A stretch of DNA of 64,000 nucleotides from Rhodovarius crocodyli (GCF_004005855.1 NZ_SACL01000002.1:124001-188000); one strand, 5' to 3'; shown: positions 24,764 to 33,767, counted from the stretch's first letter. Translations and numbers: made by a program. Notes: generated from the letters alone by a model not told the origin.

Positions 24764-25593
24764 GGGAAGGCCTCGTTCACCAAGGGGCCCCAGATGGCGC
24801 TGCCGCCCGAGCCGAAGAACAGGTTGTGGCCATCCGTGCCGAAGGGGGCGGCCGCGACGAAGCGCGCCTGGCCGCCGGCGGCGGTGAAGGCCTGGTGCAT
24901 GCGCCGGGCCAGTTCCGGCGCGAAGAAGCTGTCATTGGCCGTATAGACCCAGAGCATGGGCGCGCGGGACGTGGCGCCGAAGCGGCCGGCCGCCTGCACC
25001 AGCCGGTCCGCCGCGCAGTTCAGGTTGGCGATGTTGTTCAGGTGCCCGCCGCGCCCGCCCGCCATGTTGACGTAGCCCGCGATGCCCGGCGGGTTCTGCG
25101 AGGCGAGCGCCATGCTGGCCCAGCCGCCCGCCGACTGCCCGACCACCAGCACCAGCCCGGCCGGCACATCGGGGCGGGCCGTCAGCGCCGTCATGGCGGC
25201 GCGGATGTCGCGCGCGCCTTCAAGCCCCGCGCGGACATAGTCGGCATTGTCGCAGCGGCCATAGGTCTCGGCCCAGTTGCCGCCGCTCGCGCCATAGCCG
25301 CGCCGCAGCGGAATCCCCACCGCATGGCCGCGCGCCAGGAAAAAGCGCACCGCCTCCGCCCCGCAGGAGGTCGCGGTCATGGCGGGGCGCCGCGCCGCAT
25401 TGGCGGGGGAGCCGTGGTTGATGAGCACCAGAGGGCGGCGGGCGCCGCCCTGGGGCAGGCAGAGCCGGGCCTGGATGGTGGCCGTGCTGCCGTCTGCCTG
25501 GGTAACGGGCACGGGCACCATCTCGCCATCCGCGATGGCCCCCGCGCCGGGCGCGCAGCCCGCCAGCAGCAGCGCGAGCAACAGGCGTTTCAT
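24760..25593 (-). CDS. alpha/beta hydrolase lipoprotein, tandem paralogue 2
   Basis: 277-residue hydrolase with a lipobox (LLLALLLAGCAPG), so probably anchored to the envelope. It has nucleophile GQSAGGWAS, acid region YTANDSFFAP and His in TDGHNLFFG. The core RLCLPQ, LINHGSP, PLRRGYGASGG matches both neighbours. It shares 4-bp overlaps with the genes on each side. A changed anchoring mode compared with its paralogues suggests division of labour. Confidence 0.85.
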   Translation of the reverse strand: MKRLLLALLLAGCAPGAGAIADGEMVPVPVTQADGSTATIQARLCLPQGGARRPLVLINHGSPANAARRPAMTATSCGAEAVRFFLARGHAVGIPLRRGYGASGGNWAETYGRCDNADYVRAGLEGARDIRAAMTALTARPDVPAGLVLVVGQSAGGWASMALASQNPPGIAGYVNMAGGRGGHLNNIANLNCAADRLVQAAGRFGATSRAPMLWVYTANDSFFAPELARRMHQAFTAAGGQARFVAAAPFGTDGHNLFFGSGGSAIWGPLVNEAFP

Positions 25594-26432
25594 GGCGGAA
25601 AACCCTCCAGCATCGGGCCCCAGATGGCGGAAGCGCCCTCCGCGAACAGGAAGCCGTGCCCGTCCTCGCCGGAGGCCGGCGCGAGTGTCAGCCGCGCATG
25701 GCCCCCCGCGGCCTCGATGGCTGCCTGCAGGCGGCGGGCGAAGCCTGGCCCGAAGAAACGGTCATTGGCGGCGTGAATAAGCAGGATGGGCGCGCGCGCC
25801 GTGGCACCGAAGCGCGCGGCGGCAGCCAGCAGGCGCTCTGGCGCGCAGCGGGGGCCGGGCATGCCGTCCATGACCCCGCCAGGCCCGCCGCGCCCCGGCG
25901 AGAACAGCACAAAGCCACCGACACCCGGTGGATCGGAGGCCGCCAGCGCCAAGGTGCCCCAGCCGCCGGCGGAATGGCCGATGACCAGGGCGGGCAGCCC
26001 GGGCACATCCGGCCGCCGCAGCAGACCGGCCAGGGCCGCGCCGATATCCCGCGCCGCCTCCTGCCCGGCATGCGCATAGTCCGGATCGGCACAGGGGCCG
26101 CTGCTTTCGGTGAACTCGCCGCCTGTCACGCCATGGCCGCGGCGCAGGGGCAGCCCGACGGGATGCCCGCGATCGAGGAAGTAGCGGACGGCTTCCTCGG
26201 CACAGCCGGCGGGTTCCAGCGCTGCGCGGAAGGCCGGCCCCGCGGTGCCGTGGTTGATGAGGACCAGCCCCGTGGTCGCCCCGCCATCGGGCATGCACAG
26301 CCGGGTGACGATATCGGGCCCCGCCACACCGGGGACGGGAAAGCGCAGGGCGCTCTCGGTTGCCGCGTGCGCCGCCCCGCCCCGCGCCATTGCCGCGACC
26401 AGAAGGCCGAGCAGCGCGAGGCGGCGGATCAC
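25590..26432 (-). CDS. secreted alpha/beta hydrolase, tandem paralogue 3
   Basis: 280-residue hydrolase with a signal peptide ([21 protein letters not shown]). Catalytic landmarks are [19 protein letters not shown] and EDGHGFLF. The same positions in the two downstream genes carry Glu or Gln before the nucleophile serine instead of His. Its start overlaps the smpB stop (ATGA), so the three hydrolases appear to be transcribed with smpB. Confidence 0.85.
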   Translation of the reverse strand: MIRRLALLGLLVAAMARGGAAHAATESALRFPVPGVAGPDIVTRLCMPDGGATTGLVLINHGTAGPAFRAALEPAGCAEEAVRYFLDRGHPVGLPLRRGHGVTGGEFTESSGPCADPDYAHAGQEAARDIGAALAGLLRRPDVPGLPALVIGHSAGGWGTLALAASDPPGVGGFVLFSPGRGGPGGVMDGMPGPRCAPERLLAAAARFGATARAPILLIHAANDRFFGPGFARRLQAAIEAAGGHARLTLAPASGEDGHGFLFAEGASAIWGPMLEGFPP

Positions 26433-26923
26433 TCGCCGCCCTTGTTGCGCATCAGCCGCGCCTTGTCGCGCTGCCAGTCCCGCTCCGCGATCGCCTGGCG
26501 CTTGTCGTGCTGCTTCTTGCCCTCGGCCATGCCGAGCAGCACCTTGGCCAGGCCACGGTCGTTGAAGTGGATGTCGAGCGGCACCACCGTCGCACCTTCA
26601 CGCGTCGTGGCGCCGGCCAGGCTCTCCACCTGCTTCTTGTGCAGCAGCAGCTTGCGCGGGCGCCTGGGCTCGAACTTCGCCATGAAGCTGCCGGCCTGCC
26701 ATTCGGGGATGTAGCAGTTGAACAGCCACATCTCCCCGTCGCGCTCGCCGGCCCAGGCATCGGCCAGGGCGGCGCGCCCGGAGCGCAGGGATTTCACCTC
26801 CGGCCCCACGAGCTGGATGCCGGCCTCGAACTCCTCGCCGATCTTGTAGTCGAAGCGCGCCTTGCGGTTCTGGGCGGCGACGCCGTGGCTGATGAGGCCG
26901 GATACTTTCTTCTTTCTCGCCAA
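26429..26923 (-). CDS. smpB: SsrA-binding protein SmpB
   Basis: 164-residue tmRNA-binding protein for trans-translation. [33 protein letters not shown] and the basic C-terminal tail [20 protein letters not shown] are all present. It follows dapA by 7 bp and overlaps the first hydrolase gene by 4 bp. No tmRNA gene was seen in the window. Confidence 0.97.
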   Translation of the reverse strand: MARKKKVSGLISHGVAAQNRKARFDYKIGEEFEAGIQLVGPEVKSLRSGRAALADAWAGERDGEMWLFNCYIPEWQAGSFMAKFEPRRPRKLLLHKKQVESLAGATTREGATVVPLDIHFNDRGLAKVLLGMAEGKKQHDKRQAIAERDWQRDKARLMRNKGGE

Positions 26924-26930
26924 GGCGTCC

Positions 26931-27821
26931 TCAGTTCAGCAGGCCGGCGCCCACCATGGCCGCGCGCACTTGTTCCTTGACGGCGGCGCTGACAGGGGAG
27001 AGCGGCAGGCGGCAATGATCGGTGCCGCGGCCCAGCAGGCTCGCGGCGTATTTCACGGGGCCGGGCGAGGTCTCGGCGAACATCGCGTCATGCACCGGGA
27101 TCAGGCGTTCCTGGATGCGCATCGCCTCGGCCAGCTGGCCGCCGCGCCACGCGCGATGCATCTCCGCGCACAGGCGCGGCGCGATGTTGGCGGTGACGGA
27201 AATGCAGCCATGCCCGCCGGCGGCCAGGTGCGAGATGATGGTGTGGTCCTCACCCGAGATCTGGATGAAGTCCTCGCCGCAGGCCCGGCGCTGGTGGTAG
27301 GGGCGCGTCAGGTTCGCCGTCGCGTCCTTCACACCCACCACGTTCCGGTGCTTCGCCAGCCGGCCCATCGTTTCCGGCATGATGTCCACGACCGACCGGC
27401 CGGGGACATTGTACAGGAACATCGGCAGGTCCACCGCATCGGCGATGGCCAGGAAGTGCAGGTACAGGCCTTCCTGGGTCGGCTTGTTGTAATAGGGGGC
27501 CACGACCAGCAGGGCGTCAGCGCCCACCGACTTCGCATGCAGGCCGAAATCGATGGCTTCGGCGGTGCTGTTGCTGCCGGCGCCAGCCATCACGGGCACG
27601 CGGCCGCGCGCGGTCTGCACCGCCAGCTCCACCATGCGCTTGTGCTCGTCATGGGAAAGCGTCGGGCTTTCGCCCGTCGTGCCCACGGGCACCAGGCATT
27701 CGGTGCCCTCGGCGATCTGCCACTCGACGAAATCCACGAAGGCTTTCTCGTCCAGCGCGCCATCGGCCGTCATGGGCGTGATGAGGGCCGTCATGGACCC
27801 CTGGAAGCGGCTGAGCGACAT
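26931..27821 (-). CDS. dapA: 4-hydroxy-tetrahydrodipicolinate synthase
   Basis: 296-residue class I aldolase of lysine/diaminopimelate synthesis, condensing pyruvate with aspartate semialdehyde. Lys165 in [10 protein letters not shown] is the Schiff-base residue. [10 protein letters not shown] at 46-55 and Tyr137 in LYNVPGR complete the active site. The start is the ATG of MSLSRFQG; the frame is open 32 codons further but without family similarity. First gene of a five-gene minus-strand unit, divergent from the lytic transglycosylase. Confidence 0.96.
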   Translation of the reverse strand: MSLSRFQGSMTALITPMTADGALDEKAFVDFVEWQIAEGTECLVPVGTTGESPTLSHDEHKRMVELAVQTARGRVPVMAGAGSNSTAEAIDFGLHAKSVGADALLVVAPYYNKPTQEGLYLHFLAIADAVDLPMFLYNVPGRSVVDIMPETMGRLAKHRNVVGVKDATANLTRPYHQRRACGEDFIQISGEDHTIISHLAAGGHGCISVTANIAPRLCAEMHRAWRGGQLAEAMRIQERLIPVHDAMFAETSPGPVKYAASLLGRGTDHCRLPLSPVSAAVKEQVRAAMVGAGLLN

Positions 27822-27907
27822 CGTCGTGACTTTCTCCCGAGAAGAACGAGTGAGATAGACCCGGGCAAGCCCTCCAACAAGCGTGCATGAGAGGCTAGAT
27901 AGGTGCC

Positions 27908-29869
27908 ATGCGCGCATTGCTGTTGAGCCTTCCCCTGTTGACGGCCCTCTCGGCCGCCCTTCCGCCGATGGGGGAGGCCTATGCCCAGACCCCGCGAGAG
28001 GCCGGCCGGCTGGCCCTGGTCGCGGCCAGCCAGAACCGATGGGCGGAAGCCCAGGCGAATGCCGACCGCGCCGATCCGTTGATCCAGAAGGTGCTGCTGT
28101 GGATGCGGCTGACCGCGCGCAACGCGCCGGCCACCGCGCCCGAGATCCTGGCCTTCGCCGAGAGCGCGCCCGACTGGCCCCTGCAGGACGCGCTGGCGCG
28201 CAACATGGAATCCCTGCTGGACACCAGCCCCGATGACGGCGTGGCCCTGCGCTGGTTCGCCACCCGCCCGCCCCGTGGCCTGTCGGCCGCCATGCGCTAT
28301 GCCGACGCCCTGGCGCGCGCCGGCCGCGGCCGCGAGGCTCAGGACGCCGCGCGCCGGGGCTGGGCGGAGACCCCGGGCGATGCCGTCAACGAACCGACCT
28401 TCCTGCAGAACTATGCGTCCGCGCTGAACACGGACCTGCACTGGGCGCGGTTCCAGCGCCTGGCCTTCGCGCGGGACTTCACCTCGGCCGGCCGCGTCGT
28501 GACCTATCTGGACCCGGCCCGGCAGCAGCTGGCCCAGCTCTGGATTTCCTATGCGCAGGGCGGGGACCCCAACAACGGCGCGGCGCTGGCGGCCAGCAGC
28601 GCCGGTGCCACGCTGGAACGCGCCCGCGCCCTGCGCACGCGCGGCCAGGACAGCCAGGCGGCCCAGGCCTTCGCCGCCGGTGCCGCCAGCCAGCAGAACC
28701 TGACGCCAGAGGCGGCGCGCGCCGTGTGGAACGAGCGCCAGTTGCAGGCCCGCCGCGCGCTGCGCCTGAACGACGACCGCACGGCCTATGAGCTGGTGTC
28801 CCAGCACGGCCAGCCCGGCCCCAGCGAGGCCCGGCAGGAGGCCGAGTTCCTGGCCGGCTACATCCTGATGATGCGGATGAACGCCCCCCGCGAGGCGGCC
28901 GAGCACTTCGCCCATGTCTCCGACGGCAGCCAGAGCGCCATCACCCAGGCGCGCAGCCAGTATTGGCGCGGCCTGGCGCTGCTGCGCGCCGGCCAGCAGG
29001 CCGAGGCGCGCGCCGCCTTGAACCAGGCCGCCGGCTTCCCCGTGGCCTTCTATGGGCAACTTGCCTCCGTCGCGCTGGGTGAGCAGCCGCAGCGGTTGAA
29101 CGACCGTATCCGCGCCGTCCATCCGCCCGCGCCCACCGCCGCGCAGACCAACAGCTTCAATTCCCGTGAGCTGTCCCGCGTGGTGCTGCAACTGGCGGAA
29201 ATGGGCGAAGGCCGCAGGGCGCGCGCCTTCCTGCTGAGCCTGGTGGAAAGCGCGACCCAGCCCTGGGAGCGCACGGCGACCATCCAGCTCGCGGCGCGCA
29301 CAGGCCGCCCGGAAAACCCGGTCTGGGTGGCGCGCCGCGCCGGTGCCTCGGGCGCCATGCTGCTGCCTGAGGGCTGGCCCAGCCCCTTCCCGGTGCAGAA
29401 CCTTTCGGTGGACCCGGCCCTGGTGCAGGGCATTACCCGCCAGGAAAGCAACTTCGACCCCGAGGCCGTCAGCGGCGCCAACGCCCGCGGCCTGATGCAG
29501 CTGCTGCCCACCACCGCCGCCCAGGTGGCCCGCCGCATCAACACGCCGCACCAGCTGGCCTGGCTGCAGGCGCGCCCCGAGCACAACATGCGCCTGGGTT
29601 CCGCCTATATCGGGCAGATGATCGACCGCTTCGGCGGCCACTGGCCCCTGGCCATCGCCGCCTACAACGCCGGCCCCGCCCGCGTCGACGAATGGCTGCA
29701 GACCTTCGGCGACCCGCGCGGCAACGGTATCTCCATGCTGGAATGGCTGGAACTGATCCCCTTCGGGGAAACCCGCAACTACGTGCAGCGCGTCCTGGAA
29801 AACGTCGTCGTCTACCGCGCCCTGGCCGGCCAGGCGATGCCGCACCCGATGACGCAGTACCTGCGCTGA
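27908..29869 (+). CDS. soluble lytic murein transglycosylase
   Basis: 653-residue periplasmic enzyme of the Slt70 type that cleaves peptidoglycan with anhydromuramic acid formation. A signal peptide (LLLSLPLLTALSAALP) is followed by a long alpha-superhelical domain. The catalytic domain begins near residue 500: Glu513 in GITRQESNFDP, then SGANARGLMQLLPTTA and AYNAGPARV. The divergent dapA leaves about 86 bp for both promoters. A small GC hairpin lies just past the stop. Confidence 0.94.
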   Translation: MRALLLSLPLLTALSAALPPMGEAYAQTPREAGRLALVAASQNRWAEAQANADRADPLIQKVLLWMRLTARNAPATAPEILAFAESAPDWPLQDALARNMESLLDTSPDDGVALRWFATRPPRGLSAAMRYADALARAGRGREAQDAARRGWAETPGDAVNEPTFLQNYASALNTDLHWARFQRLAFARDFTSAGRVVTYLDPARQQLAQLWISYAQGGDPNNGAALAASSAGATLERARALRTRGQDSQAAQAFAAGAASQQNLTPEAARAVWNERQLQARRALRLNDDRTAYELVSQHGQPGPSEARQEAEFLAGYILMMRMNAPREAAEHFAHVSDGSQSAITQARSQYWRGLALLRAGQQAEARAALNQAAGFPVAFYGQLASVALGEQPQRLNDRIRAVHPPAPTAAQTNSFNSRELSRVVLQLAEMGEGRRARAFLLSLVESATQPWERTATIQLAARTGRPENPVWVARRAGASGAMLLPEGWPSPFPVQNLSVDPALVQGITRQESNFDPEAVSGANARGLMQLLPTTAAQVARRINTPHQLAWLQARPEHNMRLGSAYIGQMIDRFGGHWPLAIAAYNAGPARVDEWLQTFGDPRGNGISMLEWLELIPFGETRNYVQRVLENVVVYRALAGQAMPHPMTQYLR

Positions 29870-29888
29870 TGGGGACGCTCCGCTGCAT

Positions 29889-29903
29889 GGGGGCAAGGCC
29901 CCC
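29889..29903. repeat. short GC hairpin of the intergenic family
   Basis: GGGGGC and GCCCCC with a 3-bp loop, between the transglycosylase stop and pgpA. It resembles the hairpins in the repeat-rich gaps at 21460, 35884 and 39742. Confidence 0.5.
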
Positions 29904-29915
29904 GGTGTGCACCCC

Positions 29916-30344
29916 ATGAAGTGGATCGCCTCCATGGGCGGGGTCGGCTTCATCCGGCCGGCGCCGGGGACTTGGGGCAGTGCGCTGGTGTTGCCGGCGG
30001 TGCTGTTGGGGCCGGCGTTCTGTGCGCTGTTGGCGCTGGTGTTGCTGATGGCGGGGCTGTCGGCGTTGCGGCGGCTGCCGGAGGCAAAGCAGGATCCGGG
30101 CTGGGTGGTGATCGACGAGGGGGCGGGGCAGGCCTTGGCGCTGGCGGCGTTGCCGGAGTTTTCCTGGCTCGGGGTGCTGCTGGCCTTTGCCCTGTTCCGG
30201 CTGTTCGACATCACGAAGCCCGGGCCGGTGGGCTGGGCGGACCGGGTGCATGGGCCGGTGGGGGTGATGGCTGACGACATCGTGGCCGGCATCTTCGCGG
30301 GGGTGATCCTGCTGGGTGTGCAATGGGCCGGGGTTTCGCTGTAG
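29916..30344 (+). CDS. pgpA: phosphatidylglycerophosphatase A
   Basis: 142-residue membrane phosphatase making phosphatidylglycerol. Family signatures are GGVGFIRPAPGTWGSAL, WVVIDEGAGQ, LFRLFDITKPGPVGW and MADDIVAG. The ATG of MKWIASMGG is chosen over a GTG three codons earlier. Leucine codon TTG is used far more often here than in neighbouring genes, which prefer CTG. It is followed 9 bp on by a cinA-type gene. Confidence 0.94.
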   Translation: MKWIASMGGVGFIRPAPGTWGSALVLPAVLLGPAFCALLALVLLMAGLSALRRLPEAKQDPGWVVIDEGAGQALALAALPEFSWLGVLLAFALFRLFDITKPGPVGWADRVHGPVGVMADDIVAGIFAGVILLGVQWAGVSL

Positions 30345-30353
30345 CCTCTGGGC

Positions 30354-30845
30354 ATGCTGAACCCGAACACCCTGACCGAGACCGCCGCCCTGCTGGCCCA
30401 GATGCAGGAACGCGACCTGACGCTTGCGACCGCCGAGAGCTGCACGGGCGGGCTGATCGGCGGCGCGCTGACCGCGATCGCCGGCAGTTCCGCCACGGTG
30501 CTGGGCGGCTTCATCACCTATTCCAACGGCATGAAGCAGAAGGTGCTGGGCGTGCCGGCCGCGATGCTGAAGGAGTTCGGCGCGGTGTCGGAGCCCGTGG
30601 CGCGCGCCATGGCCGAGGGCGCCCTGCGGGAGAGCGGGGCCGATATCGCGGTGGCCTGCACGGGCATCGCGGGGCCGGGCGGCGGCGGCCCGGGCAAGCC
30701 CGTGGGGCTGGTGCACATGGCCGCGGCGCGGAAGGGCAGGGCGACCATCCATCTGCGCCAGGTGTTCCCTGGGGACCGGGAGGCCGTGCGCGCCGCCACG
30801 GTCGATGCGGCGCTGGGGCTGGTCAGGCAGCAGATGGAGGGCTGA
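30354..30845 (+). CDS. CinA C-terminal family nicotinamide-nucleotide amidohydrolase
   Basis: 163-residue stand-alone CinA C-terminal domain (PncC type), which deamidates NMN to NaMN. TLATAESCTGGLIGGALT holds the catalytic serine region, and ACTGIAGPGGGGPGKPVGLV is the conserved core. It lacks the N-terminal competence-type domain of full CinA. Its close coupling to pgpA is common in alphaproteobacteria. Confidence 0.93.
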   Translation: MLNPNTLTETAALLAQMQERDLTLATAESCTGGLIGGALTAIAGSSATVLGGFITYSNGMKQKVLGVPAAMLKEFGAVSEPVARAMAEGALRESGADIAVACTGIAGPGGGGPGKPVGLVHMAAARKGRATIHLRQVFPGDREAVRAATVDAALGLVRQQMEG

Positions 30846-30860
30846 AGCCCCCTCCCCAAA

Positions 30861-30886
30861 CGCCGGCGTAACCGGTTACGCTGGCG
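30861..30886. promoter_or_regulatory. long palindrome directly before the AtzH-like gene
   Basis: GCGTAACCGGTTACGC (30866-30881) is a perfect 16-bp palindrome. With CGCC and GGCG outside, it extends to 26 bp with one mismatched pair. It ends 2 bp before the start codon, where a ribosome site would be expected. It is a candidate operator for the AtzH/oxidase pair. Confidence 0.6.
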
Positions 30887-30888
30887 TC

Positions 30889-31287
30889 ATGCAGCTCGAC
30901 AATCCCGCCATCCAGGCCGAGGTCCGCGCCGTCTTCGATCGCTACGAGGACGCGCTCATGAACAACAAGACCGAGGTGCTGGACAGCATCTTCTGGGCCG
31001 ATCCGCGCACCGTGCGCTTCGGCATCACGGAGATCCTGTACGGGCATGAGGCGATCAAGGCGTTCCGCGCCTCGATCGCGCGCTATGCCAAGCGCATCCA
31101 GAAGAACGTCCATATCGTGACCTTCGGCGATGATTTCGCCGCGACCCACCTGGTCTATGAGCGCGTGGAGACCGGCCTGATCGGCCGCGAGACCAAGATC
31201 ATGGCGCGCATGCCGGAGGGCTGGCGCGTGGTCTCGGCCCATGTGTCCATCCTGGCCGAGGCCGATGTGGCGACGCAGCGCAAATGA
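30889..31287 (+). CDS. AtzH-like (DUF3225) protein
   Basis: 132-residue NTF2-like fold protein of the AtzH/HpxZ type (DUF3225), found with amide or ureide catabolism genes. It shows VRAVFDRYEDALMNNK, DSIFWADPRTVRFGI and YGHEAIKAFRASI. The start ATG is the one just after the palindrome; the longer open frame overlaps cinA and lacks family similarity. It is coupled by ATGA to the FAD oxidoreductase, suggesting the pair handles one nitrogenous substrate. Confidence 0.86.
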   Translation: MQLDNPAIQAEVRAVFDRYEDALMNNKTEVLDSIFWADPRTVRFGITEILYGHEAIKAFRASIARYAKRIQKNVHIVTFGDDFAATHLVYERVETGLIGRETKIMARMPEGWRVVSAHVSILAEADVATQRK

Positions 31288-32540
31288 GCCACGTCGTCAT
31301 CATCGGCGCCGGCATCGTCGGTGCGGCCACCGCCATCGAGGCGCTGAAGCGCGGCTTCCAGGTCACGATCCTCGACCCCGGCACCCCGGGGGGCGAGCAG
31401 GCGGCCAGCTATGGCAACGGCTGCTGGCTGAACCCGCTCTCGGTCATTCCGCCCGCCCTGCCGGGGCTGTGGAAGAAGGTGCCGAAATTCCTGATGGACC
31501 CGTTGGGGCCGCTGGCCATCCGCTGGTCGTATTTCCCCAAGGTCATGCCCTGGCTCGCGCGCTATCTGTGGGCCGGCTGGACCGAGGACAAGGTGCGCGG
31601 CACCGCCCGCGCCCTGCGCGGCCTGCTGCAGGACGGCCCGGCCCGACACCTGGCCCTGGCGCGCGAGGCCGGGGTGGAGCACCTGATCGAGCGCAAGGGG
31701 CTGATGTATGTCTACGCCGACCGCGCCCAGTTCCAGAGCGAGGGCCTGGCCTGGAAGCTGCGCGGCGAGGTGGGCTGCACCTGGCGGGAGCTGGGCGAGG
31801 ATGAGCTGCGCCAGCGGGAGCCGGAGCTCGCCCGCCGCTACACCTTCGGCATCCTGACCGAGGAAGGGGCCAGCTGCTCCGACCCCGGCGCCTATGTCGC
31901 GGCGGTGGTGGCGCATGCCCAGGCACTGGGCGCGCGCTTCGTGCAGGCGGGGGCCACGGGCTTCCGCATCGAGGGCGGGCGGCTGAAGGCCGTGCTGACC
32001 ACCCAGGGCGAGATCGCGGCCGACAAGGCCATCATCGCGGCCGGCGCCCGCAGCAAGGCCCTGGCGACGGCCGCCGGAGAGACCCTGCGCATCGAGAGCG
32101 AGCGCGGGTACCATGCGGAAATCTCAACCCCCGAGGTGGAGCCCCGCACGCCCATGATGCCCTTCGACGGCAAGATGAGCGTGATCCGCACGAAGAACGG
32201 GCTGCGCTGCGCGGGCCAGGTCGAGATCGCGGGCGTGGACGCGGAACCCAACTGGAAGCGCGCGGAAATCCTGCGCGACCATCTGCTGCGCATGCTGCCG
32301 GGCCTGCCGGCCGACATGCCCGCGGAACGTGTGAAGGTCTGGCTCGGCCACCGCCCCTCCATGCCCGACGGTCTGCCCTGCATCGGGCCGGCCAAGGGCT
32401 GCGCGGACGTCATCCTGAATGCCGGCCACGGGCATGTCGGGCTGGCCGGCGGACCGGCCAGCGCGGCACTCGCGGCTGCCTTTCTTTTGGGCGAAAACCC
32501 GCCGGGGGCCGCGGCTTTCAGTCCTCGCCGGTTCGATTGA
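31284..32540 (+). CDS. FAD-dependent D-amino-acid dehydrogenase-like oxidoreductase
   Basis: 418-residue DAO-superfamily enzyme similar to DadA. The FAD motif VVIIGAGIVGAATAIEALKRG starts the protein. EQAASYGNGCWLNP and the C-terminal PDGLPCIGPAKG and NAGHGHVGLAGGPAS fit the family. It would oxidise an amino acid or other amine to an imino acid, passing electrons to the quinone pool or oxygen. It overlaps the AtzH-like gene by 4 bp. Confidence 0.9.
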   Translation: MSHVVIIGAGIVGAATAIEALKRGFQVTILDPGTPGGEQAASYGNGCWLNPLSVIPPALPGLWKKVPKFLMDPLGPLAIRWSYFPKVMPWLARYLWAGWTEDKVRGTARALRGLLQDGPARHLALAREAGVEHLIERKGLMYVYADRAQFQSEGLAWKLRGEVGCTWRELGEDELRQREPELARRYTFGILTEEGASCSDPGAYVAAVVAHAQALGARFVQAGATGFRIEGGRLKAVLTTQGEIAADKAIIAAGARSKALATAAGETLRIESERGYHAEISTPEVEPRTPMMPFDGKMSVIRTKNGLRCAGQVEIAGVDAEPNWKRAEILRDHLLRMLPGLPADMPAERVKVWLGHRPSMPDGLPCIGPAKGCADVILNAGHGHVGLAGGPASAALAAAFLLGENPPGAAAFSPRRFD

Positions 32541-32637
32541 GAAAATTACTCGCAATCGGACAAAGCCGGTGCCATACTTCGCGTTGCGTGTGGCATCGTG
32601 CCCCTCGCGCATGACTGATTTCAGGTAGATCATCAAC

Positions 32638-33360
32638 GTGTCTGACAATATGCCCCAGGGCGAGGCGCTCGAAGCCAAGGTGAAGTGGTACAACGGGCGC
32701 AAAGGCTTCGGCTTCGTGCTCGGTCCCGATGGACAGGACGTCTTCTTCCATGCCTCGGCCCTGGCCGATGCAGGCATCGACCCCCCGCCCGTGACGGATG
32801 ACACGCTGGTGTGCGAGATCGGCTCCGACCGCATGGGTCGCCGCCTCGTCACCCGCATCGTCGAGGTGAAGCGCGGCCCCGGCCTGCCGGAAGGCCGCGG
32901 CGGTTTCGGTGACCGTCCCCCTCGCCGTGATTTCGGTGACCGTCCCCCCCGCCGCGACTTCGGTGGCGGTGGCTTCGGCGACCGTCCGCCCCGCCGTGAT
33001 TTCGGCGCCCCGGGCGGCTTCGGTGATCGTCCCCCCCGTCGTGACTTCGGCGCCCCGGGCGGCTACGGCGGCGGTGGTGGTGGCTTCGGCGATCGTCCGC
33101 CGCGCCGCGACTTCGGCGGTGACCGTCCGCCGCGTCGTGACATGGACAGCGGCCCGACCTACTCGGTCAGCGGCACCGTGAAGTGGTTCGACCACGTCCG
33201 CGGTTTCGGCTTCGTGACCCCGGAAGACGGTGGCCAGGACGTGTTCCTGCATTCCTCCGTGCTGCAGCGCGCCGGCCGCGCCGACGTGCAGCAGGGCGAG
33301 AAGCTGGAGCTGGACGTGCGTGACGGCAACCGCGGCCGTCAGGCCGTGACGATGCGCTGA
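32638..33360 (+). CDS. double cold-shock-domain protein with Arg/Gly/Pro-rich linker
   Basis: 240-residue RNA-binding protein. CSD1 (about 10-75, VKWYNGRKGFGFVLGPDGQDVFFHAS) and CSD2 (about 177-240, VKWFDHVRGFGFVTPEDG) carry the RNP1-type aromatic residues. Between them is a disordered linker with about six copies of FGDRPPRRDF. The start is GTG at 32638; an ATG four codons later is possible. The roughly 97-bp upstream region could hold a structured leader. A strong terminator follows. Confidence 0.92.
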   Translation: MSDNMPQGEALEAKVKWYNGRKGFGFVLGPDGQDVFFHASALADAGIDPPPVTDDTLVCEIGSDRMGRRLVTRIVEVKRGPGLPEGRGGFGDRPPRRDFGDRPPRRDFGGGGFGDRPPRRDFGAPGGFGDRPPRRDFGAPGGYGGGGGGFGDRPPRRDFGGDRPPRRDMDSGPTYSVSGTVKWFDHVRGFGFVTPEDGGQDVFLHSSVLQRAGRADVQQGEKLELDVRDGNRGRQAVTMR

Positions 33361-33383
33361 GCCGCATTCCAGGCTGAAAAGCA

Positions 33384-33416
33384 GGGGCTCTGGCCGCAAG
33401 GCCAGGGCCCTTTTTC
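33384..33416 (+). terminator. Rho-independent terminator after the cold-shock gene
   Basis: GGCTCTGGCC and GGCCAGGGCC form a stem with a GCAA loop, followed by five T residues. Confidence 0.92.
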
Positions 33417-33418
33417 AT

Positions 33419-33434
33419 GCGCGGTTAACCGCGC
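33419..33434. promoter_or_regulatory. 16-bp perfect palindrome before small secreted protein gene
   Basis: GCGCGGTTAACCGCGC lies just after the terminator and 17 bp before the next start codon. Candidate operator; no matching regulator is adjacent. Confidence 0.45.
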
Positions 33435-33451
33435 GGCCGCAGGCTTGGGCC

Positions 33452-33721
33452 ATGTGGCTGTTCTTGCTTCTACTTGCTGCGGTGCCGGCACAGGCCCAGC
33501 CCGCCTGCGGCCCGGCGCGGGAAGGACAGCTTGCCTGCATGGCCGGCCGGCTGTGCCAATGCCGGTATGAGACGGGCGGCACCCTGACGGGCCGCCCCTC
33601 TGCGCATCGCTGGGATTGCGGGCCGCTTCGGCCCGATTGCCGGCCGGACCCGCTGCCGGTGGCGCCGGGCCCGCCCATCACCTATGCGCCGTTTCCCGCC
33701 GCGCGACCCACTGGCAAGTAA
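33452..33721 (+). CDS. small secreted cysteine-containing protein, unknown
   Basis: 89-residue protein with a signal peptide (MWLFLLLLAAVPAQAQPA). The mature part has six cysteines in a compact N-terminal region (ACGPAREGQLACMAGRLCQC, then DCGPLRPDC) and a Pro-rich tail. The spacing suggests three disulphides. It is not recognised. It stands alone between a terminator and the next Bug gene. GC usage is normal. Confidence 0.65.
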   Translation: MWLFLLLLAAVPAQAQPACGPAREGQLACMAGRLCQCRYETGGTLTGRPSAHRWDCGPLRPDCRPDPLPVAPGPPITYAPFPAARPTGK

Positions 33722-33767
33722 TCGCGCAGGCATTACTCTCCCGGTCAACGAAATACGGGAGATGTCC

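Noticed and set aside
27791..30517. 908-codon open frame on the minus strand
   Set aside because: Antisense to the transglycosylase and pgpA genes, a product of high GC; composition is low-complexity.
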